Origin: Aporrectodea caliginosa
Taxonomy: Eukaryota > Annelida > Clitellata > Crassiclitellata > Lumbricidae
Assembly: GCA_020284085.1 (NCBI GenBank)
Contig: JACEVL010000807.1
Location: forward strand, 1,785,001 to 1,849,000
Reading direction: 5' to 3'
DNA length: 64,000 nt
Under the pieces are notes generated by a model. The model was not told the DNA's origin, ran no database searches, and worked only from the letters and a program-made list of their open reading frames with translations. The position numbers were made by a program, and so were the translations under genes. This document shows, piece after piece, positions 57,903-64,000 of this stretch. Numbering within the stretch: the stretch's first letter is position 1; each line of letters opens with the position of its first letter.

Positions 57903-59518
57903 CACTGCGATATGCTGATTATCAGGAAATTATCATACACGTGGATATCGCTATAGCACGCCATACTCTCCACAAATAGGCTACCGGTACTCGCCCGTAA
58001 AGCAAAAACTACATGTATATAAGGTGAACGACTGGCAGACCTTTGAACCTATGAACCTATGAAAAAATAAACCCTTGAACCTTTGAACCTTTGAAATTAT
58101 GAGCCCATGAACAAGTAGCATTGCTGTGAAATTTTCCTCCTTTTCTGCTCAGAAATGTTGGCGCATAATAGACAAGGCCCAAAACATTCGTGTTCATCCA
58201 GCTAGCTTAGAATTGTATAACATGGCTTGACAAAATGACATAGTAGGCCTACTTAAATAGTATGTGCCGATTTAATATTTATAATTGAATAAATAGTAAA
58301 CCACCACAATATCTACAGAGAAATAAATTTAAACTGTAATTGTAATTGTTATTGTAATTGAACATTTACGTAGCGCCACTCAGAGATTCAGAGGTGCTCC
58401 CTACCCAAGTTAGTGCTGCCACTAACAAATAAGATAGTCCATCATCCAAGGCTCCAATAGAGAGACTCTACAGTATCTGACTTCCATGGAAAATTACGGG
58501 ATACACATTTACGCCGGAGCTCGTGGTCAACTCGCCAAAATAATAATTATTAAACCCTAAAATTGTGACCTCAATTACGCTGCGTTCGAGGGGATCTGCC
58601 CTCTCTATTCCGTCATTGCACCGTTCAAGCAAATCCTAAAACGCTGTATCCCACAATCCCACAAGCGAATAGCGACAGTTAAATCTCAATGTAACCGTAT
58701 TTGTTTTAGCTCCCCCCTATTTGCATCGTCATAATTTCAGAAAAATACGAATTCATGCAATTGATTGTGTGAAAGTAAAGTTATATCGGTTAGTTAGGCT
58801 ACATAATATTTGCATGCAATGCAACCTCGTTTCTTAGCAATAAAAATTCCACAGTGCCATAGTAGACGGATAGAAAAGTGTTATGGACCTACGTATAGCT
58901 TTTTAAGCTTATGGTAATGCCTTTGATTTTTGTACGGAATCGCTTCTTATAACACGATGAGTTTATCACGTTGGTCAAAAACCTGCTTCAGAGATAAGCT
59001 AACTGAACTTTTCTTACAGAGATAACGTGAGAAACTATGCACCTGTTTCTGCTTTGGACAGAAGTTCATCGGCCTTGGGATAAGACAGGTAGGTCACTTA
59101 ACAAGATGTGGTTTAAGTAAAATTGAATTTTGAATTGAATGCGCTTAAGCTCTGTTTTCTATGTTGGCTGATGACTGTTTCGCGACCGTTATTCATCTCT
59201 GCATCAGGGAATTTCAATCCAGTTGTGGTTCATTTCGTGTTTCAGATGGCAAAACTAAGTTCTCTCTTGTTGTTATTCTTTCTCTCTGCTTATTATTCTT
59301 ATTGTTATATCAATATGCATTTATTAAGCGCCACTATCTAATAACCAAGAATCAATCGATGGCGCTGAGCAGTTGTGAGTGAAGGACTTTCTCGAGGTCC
59401 CTAGACAGTAACCGTCTCCAATGAGGTCAACTTCCGTATTCTCCGCATTACAAAGCGAGAGCTCTAACCAATCGGCTACCATTTCCTACAACTTCAGGTG
59501 GTGCCAGTCCTAAGACTG
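57903..59518. other. intergenic between the phosphatase copies
   Basis: No gene recognised. Contains a retroelement tail at about 58330-58420 (AATTGAACATTTACGTAGCG), AT-rich sequence, and a tRNA-headed SINE (59310-59490). Confidence 0.6.
59310..59490 (-). mobile_element. tRNA-headed SINE
   Basis: The - strand head TAGCCGATTGGTTAGAGCTC is an A-box-like sequence. The tail TAGTGGCGCTTAATAAATGC is of the 'agcgcc' type. The B box is degenerate. Confidence 0.6.
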
Positions 59519-60097
59519 GATGAAGGAGGAGGAGGAGGAAGAGAAGACAGAGGAGGAGGAGTAGGACGAGGACGAAGAGGAGAAAGAGGACGAGGAGGAG
59601 AAAGAGGAGGAGGAGGAGAAAGAGGAGAAAGAGGAGGAAGAGGAGGAGGAGGAGGAGGAGAAAGAGGAGGAGGAGGAGGAGAAAGAGAAGAAAGAGGAGG
59701 AAGAGGAGGAGGAGGAGGAGGAGGAGGAGAAAGAGGAGAAAGAGGAGGAGGAGGAGGAGAAAGAGGAAGAGGAGGAAGAGGAGGAGGAGGAGGAGGAGAA
59801 AGAGGAGGAGGAGGAGGAGAAAGAGAAGAAAGAGGAGGAAGAGGAGGAGGAGGAGGAGGAGGAGGAGAAAGAGGAGGAGAAAGAGAAGAAAGAGGAGAAA
59901 GGGGAGGAGGAGGAGGAGGAGGAGGAGGAGGAGGAGGAGGAGGAGGAGGAGAAAGAGGAGGAGAAAGAGGAGAAAGAGGAGAAAGGGGAGGAGGAGGAGG
60001 AGGAGGAGGAGGAGGGAGAAAGAGGAGGAGGAGGAGGAGAAAGAGGAGGAAGAGGAGGAGGAGGAGGAGGAGGAGGAGGAGGAGGAGGAGGAGGAGG
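59519..60097. repeat. polypurine (GGA/GAA)n tract, about 580 bp
   Basis: Almost pure purine on the + strand, built of AGGAGG and GAGAAAGAGGA units, with internal larger blocks repeated. Open frames on both strands (Arg/Gly/Glu, Leu, Pro, Ser runs) are repeat artefacts. Confidence 0.95.
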
Positions 60098-61343
60098 GAG
60101 ACTCTAAACATGACACAGCGTCGTTAAACAGAAAGTAGTTTACTTTTCAGTTCTCTGCTGCAAGACTTAATTGGCACATGGAATCAGCTGTCACGTGATT
60201 TTGTTGTTGTTTCAGTTTAACGACACTGTGCGATAACAAAGGTCATTAGCGTCGCCCTCCTCCTTTATCCAGGCTTGGCACTGGCACCGCCTGGCACGAT
60301 TCACGGATGTGCAATGCAGGACGTGCAGTAGCGGAGGTGCTGTCGCCCTGGCGCACTTGGTCACTTACCCTCGTCTCCGGTTAGTCCGGTATTCCAGAAT
60401 TGAGAGTCGACTGGAGCTCATTCTCCACAACAAGGCATACGCGTCGGACATTTACACCGGCGAGTGACCTCTGGAGAAGCCACTCGACCGGTGTGCTCCG
60501 AGGTAGTCACATGATGTTATTTCCAAATGGGCGATTTGTGGTGGGTAGCAGGGGCTCAAAAGAAGAAGCTCCAAAAGAAGAAGCTGGGGTCCAATCCCAA
60601 CCCCCCGGCAAATCGAACACTGTCGGACAGTCGTAGGCCTTAAGCACAGTTCCAGCTGTGCCTAATGGATAATACGGCCCTGGCGTAGAAAGACTAGTTT
60701 CAGCTATAACTACGCCATCTACCGAACTCCACCGATGTTTAATAAGTACTCTGACTTCGCTGGACAGATCAGACGGTGAGGGACATGACTGATTGGCCAT
60801 CCGCCTTCACACGACCAGGCTAAACTCAGGCACCAGTTTAGCTATGAACGGTTGCCCCTCTGGCTGGGCTAAGGACTGCTTTTCATTTTCTAATCAACAA
60901 TTACAGCAGGCTACTCTGAGGTTCAATCCTAGATTGACGGATGTTCTGTCAGAAATTTAAACAACCCCAGCATAGGCTTTATTATACGGTACAACCCTAC
61001 TAAATTAAATGCGTTATCATTCAACCACTATTCCCCGATCAGACTACGTACCACTCAGCGAGTTGGATAACAGTCTTTGGAGAGCCATAGCTTCGTACTT
61101 TTCTGGATGAGCGAATAGCGACGGCATCTAATGAAAGCCGATAGCTTCAGTGTCCCACGAAGCACAACGCAATGGACAAGACTTCTCAGTCTGCCTGATT
61201 TAAAATAACTGCCTGATTTAAACCTGCTTATAGGAGACTAGCCATGATTATGACTAAGTGAGTTGGTAAGCTTGGAAGAAAGAAAACAAAGATACACACT
61301 CGAGAACACTTTCTGATTGCGTCTGAAAAGAAATATTGCAAGT
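60098..61343. other. intergenic, 3' side of phosphatase B
   Basis: No gene recognised. 60205-60290 repeats a sequence at 29848-29930 (TTTCAGTTTAA.GACACTGTG). 60690-61040 aligns with 53270-53620 downstream of gene A, and so belongs to the tandem duplication. Confidence 0.65.
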
Positions 61344-61348
61344 TTATT
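61343..61348 (-). terminator. polyadenylation signal overlapping stop codon, gene B
   Basis: AATAAA containing the TAA stop, as in gene A. Confidence 0.55.
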
Positions 61349-61646
61349 TGCTTCGGTCATAGCTGTATGTAAGGTTCAAATCTTTATCGACGAACAACGC
61401 TGTGTACGTAGTAGGAGCGAAGTCGAAAGCCACAAAGCCATAGAAGAAGCCGAAGTAGTCGACCTGGATTCCGATTCCGTTTAAGTAGTCCTCATTTATC
61501 TGATATTTTCTGTACAAATTCTGTCCAGCGGCGCCGCTGACAACGTAATCGATTGTGCGATCATTCATTGGTCCTACGTGTTGTACGTTGTGGTCGTGTC
61601 CACTCAGAAATAAGTCGACGCCATATTGAAGGCAGAGAGGCACAAC
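61344..61646 (-). CDS. ACP5: phosphatase B exon 4
   Basis: The exon follows TTGCTATTTCTAG in phase 0 and ends in TAA. It encodes VVPLCLQYGVDLFLSGHDHN, DYVVSGAAG and the C-terminal YDRSK. The first Met of the longest open frame is one codon downstream of the true exon start. Confidence 0.93.
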   Translation of the reverse strand, partial: VVPLCLQYGVDLFLSGHDHNVQHVGPMNDRTIDYVVSGAAGQNLYRKYQINEDYLNGIGIQVDYFGFFYGFVAFDFAPTTYTALFVDKDLNLTYSYDRSK

Positions 61647-63750
61647 CTAGAAATAGCAAGAATACAACAAGGTCATTGAAATACAAACCAGAACACAGTG
61701 CAAAGAAAGCTTCATAATATCTATGGCGATATCAAAACTACTACACTCACGGCAATAACATCCTCACGTTAGTGTCCTTTTGAGCCATCAAATGTTGGAA
61801 AAGGTCTGCGTTCCAATAGATCATCATCATGCAACAGTTTAGAAGTTTCACTTGGAAGATAAGCTCTTCTTGATGATGCCTAATAATCTTGAATCAGTTT
61901 CACGTGTAAGCTCACGTACGTAGACGTAACTCAAGTATACGCTCTGTGTTGTGATTGTGGTGTCCGGTCATCAACACTCTTAAAAGTTGTGGTGACAATC
62001 AATTTAGTCCTGTGATGAGATGAATTTTGCAAGATGGCAGCGTCATTTTGGGAAAGGAAAGAAAGATGGAGGGGAAGGGATGGGAGGAGGGAATTGGAAA
62101 CCACCACTTTGTGAGGCAAAGTTACTCCCTTGCTCACCTTAATGCATACCTCATGATTCAGCTATCAGCAGATTAAAGGTAAACTAAACAGCGCACCTGG
62201 GCAACGATGGTAGGTTCAGTTGGTCCGTGGTCTCCAGCGGAATATGGTGGATGATGGTCGACGACGATTTTCCAGTCATCGCTCGTTGACCCAGCCAGGG
62301 TCGAATTAAGCCAACTCAACTGGGCAGCCGGATCATTCCTGTTTTGTCTAAGAGACTCGGAGTCGATGATTATGAAGTGAAGTCTCGTGATTCCATCCGT
62401 GTAGTGCACGTCGTACCAATTTGATGGGAAGAACCATCTGGGTTCTGTGAGGCCAAACTCGACCTGAAACTGTTCTCTTCCGCCATTCGGACCGTGGTCA
62501 TGGTTTCCGATGGAGATGTACCACAACTTGGAGTCGATGTTCGGCAGGTCGTAGATCCAGCGCCAGGAGGAATTGAAGCGAGGATCGTTGGCACTCAATA
62601 CGCCGTCAGGATAGAAGTTGTCTCCAGTGCTCAGGAGGAAGAGACAGTCTTCTATCGCGCACCAGTCGCTTACGGCCTGAGCCACTGCCTTTTGCTGGGA
62701 GGCTTCAGCGGTTTCATCACCCCAATCTCCAAGAGTGACAAAATGAAGACCTGCAACAAATTAACGTGCAAACCCGGATTTGAAGCTTTGAGTGTTTACC
62801 AGTGTTACAGTAATCATTCATCGCTTTTAGAACCCAGCCCAAAAGTCATCGGTCACTATAGGCTAATATAGGCAGTTTTGTAAAGCTGTGTGCTCTTCCC
62901 GATCTCGCAAGTGATTCGTGAAAATAGTCAATCCATACTCCACCATAAATTTGGATTAAGATGCGTTATATTGGGATATATTTCACAATAATTGGCTTCG
63001 AGTGATGCCCAATATATACACCACCAAATGAAATATTTGTAAAACAAAATCAATGTGCTAATGTCTGACTGTAACAACCATTCATCAATTATTGTCGATA
63101 GGAAAGTTTAGTTTTAGTACGCTTCAATATTTGAAGCAAAGTAAACAAAAATAGAAAGCTAGAAAATATTTACCAGACGCATGTTGCTGAAACAGTACGA
63201 TCAATATTGCCACACCCAGCAGTAGTCGCTACAAACACAATACCTTGTTCAGCTAAAGTGTATGACATAATTATTTAATTTCTTAAATACCATCCATGTC
63301 CAATTAACATCCTGTTTATGAAAATCGTAATTAGGGACTTCTATAGCGCCGATGTCTAATACACAAGACATCAAAGCATCGGTAGAAAAACCAAGCCGCA
63401 TGCTGATCAGTAGGGGGTCTATGCTAAGAATGTCACTGCGCTGACACAGAGAGGCAGCCTAAGGTGAATACGCCAGCTGAAATAGATGTCTTAAGTTTTG
63501 ATAGTGTTACAACGAATACAATGCAGTAAAGCTGTAGTCTGTAATGCCCTGCTTGCAGCTCTTAAGTGCTGCTCACCATGCAATGGAACCCTGACGTAAC
63601 ACGTAGGCTACATGCGTTCCAACAAAACTGTTCTTCGTAGTTCCCACTGCTCACTCAAACCACTTTAACCACTGCCTGCTTGTATGATTATATAAAATAA
63701 TTAGTGCATTTTAGTATTTTAAAATTAAAAGAAATTAAAAATCTCACCAT
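61344..63750 (-). CDS. ACP5: tartrate-resistant (purple) acid phosphatase, copy B
   Basis: Four exons (63750-63748, 63228-63174, 62750-62197, 61646-61344) join in phase to a 304-aa protein closely similar to copy A. It has a signal peptide (RLLLGVAILIVLFQQHAS) and complete metal ligands: GDWG (Asp28), GDNFY (Asp63, Tyr66), GNHDH (Asn102), VDHHPPYSAGDHGP (His186), GHDHN (His221, His223). One residue is missing relative to copy A in the DETAEASQQK loop after GDWG. Gene structure and intron phases are identical to copy A. Most changes are at non-catalytic positions, so both copies look functional. Confidence 0.94.
62197..62750 (-). CDS. ACP5: phosphatase B exon 3 (catalytic core)
   Basis: A 554-nt exon after ATTTGTTGCAG, ending CAG before GTGCGC. 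It encodes LHFVTLGDWGDE, STGDNFYPDGV, ISIGNHDHG and VDHHPPYSAGDHGP. Confidence 0.95.
62751..63173 (-). other. phosphatase B intron 2
   Basis: A 423-bp intron, AT-rich and similar to copy A intron 2. Confidence 0.7.
63174..63228 (-). CDS. ACP5: phosphatase B exon 2 (signal peptide)
   Basis: A 55-nt exon after TGTGTTTGTAG, before GTAAAT. It encodes RLLLGVAILIVLFQQHAS plus one base. As in copy A, a TAG stop at the acceptor blocks upstream extension. Confidence 0.88.
63229..63747 (-). other. phosphatase B intron 1
   Basis: A 519-bp intron. It contains a LINE tail (63330-63515) in the same position as in gene A. Confidence 0.7.
63748..63750 (-). CDS. ACP5: phosphatase B exon 1: start codon only
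   Basis: ATG directly before donor GTGAGA, preceded by CATCAGCTAAA. Same structure as copy A; conservation across the duplicates supports it. Confidence 0.75.
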
Positions 63751-63822
63751 TTTAGCTGATGGTCTTCCCGATAGGTTAAGCTATTATAGACCGCTGCGTT
63801 TATTGTTTCCATTTCTTACAGA

Positions 63823-63830
63823 TATTTATA
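63823..63830 (-). promoter_or_regulatory. TATA box of phosphatase B
   Basis: TATAAATA within AGTATAAATATCTGTAAGA on the - strand, about 73 bp upstream of the ATG and conserved with copy A. Confidence 0.7.
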
Positions 63831-64000
63831 CTGTACACGGCGATACGCTGATTATCAGCAAATATTTTAGACCGATACCGATGCCCACTATCGGTATAGC
63901 ACGCCCTACGCTCCACAAATAGGCACATCGCCAGAAAAGCAAAAACCATATAAGGCGACCAACCGGTAGGCCTTTGAACCATAGATGGGCAGGAACAGTT
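63831..64000. promoter_or_regulatory. 5' flank of phosphatase B
   Basis: Aligns with about 57903-58050 upstream of gene A (TGCTGATTATCAG, TCGGTATAGCACGCC, CTCCACAAATAGGC, AAAGCAAAAAC, CCTTTGAACC). The conservation marks the duplicated promoter region. Confidence 0.55.

Noticed and set aside
59448..60127. Frames of 205-222 codons on both strands
   Set aside because: Polypurine/polypyrimidine repeat; runs of single residues.

Overview
This window is animal nuclear DNA. All the genes I recognise are split by GT-AG introns, they sit far apart, and the space between them is packed with microsatellites, SINEs, 3' ends of non-LTR retrotransposons and small inverted-repeat transposons. The gene content (a ROR receptor tyrosine kinase, a trimeric-type purine nucleoside phosphorylase, purple acid phosphatases, an M1 aminopeptidase) is metazoan. 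The repeat style, with many tRNA-headed SINEs ending in an 'agcgcc' motif and tetranucleotide arrays, suggests a marine invertebrate, perhaps a deuterostome. I cannot name the species or phylum.

Layout. (1) 1-4102, + strand: the last four exons of an M1-family (aminopeptidase N-like) gene that enters from the left. (2) 7082-32877, - strand: a complete seven-exon ROR-family receptor tyrosine kinase gene (about 810 aa), convergent with the aminopeptidase gene. All six junction phases match, and the domain order is signal peptide, one Ig domain, Frizzled-type CRD, transmembrane helix, tyrosine kinase, Pro-rich tail. No kringle is encoded. Its introns hold a 36-bp minisatellite, several hAT-like MITEs and long simple repeats. 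(3) 35976-45267, - strand: a complete six-exon purine nucleoside phosphorylase gene (about 319 aa) with a TATA box upstream. (4) 46.0-53.6 kb: no recognised gene; LINE and SINE fragments, nested (ATT)n arrays, a duplicated 64-bp tandem repeat and MITEs. (5) 54371-57829 and 61344-63750, - strand: two tandem, complete four-exon tartrate-resistant (purple) acid phosphatase genes, each with a conserved TATA box, a start codon that forms the last three bases of exon 1, and a stop codon inside an AATAAA hexamer.

The genes are not an operon and I see no common pathway. Purine nucleoside phosphorylase is cytosolic purine salvage; the phosphatases are secreted or lysosomal; ROR is a Wnt-type receptor at the cell surface; the aminopeptidase is probably a membrane ectoenzyme. 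Most other open frames are translated microsatellites. I found no bacterial-type or obviously new multi-gene system. The most notable points are the kringle-less ROR with a canonical kinase core, the tandem phosphatase duplication with its unusual first exon, the MITE families with perfect 8-bp target duplications, and the both-strand-open minisatellite.
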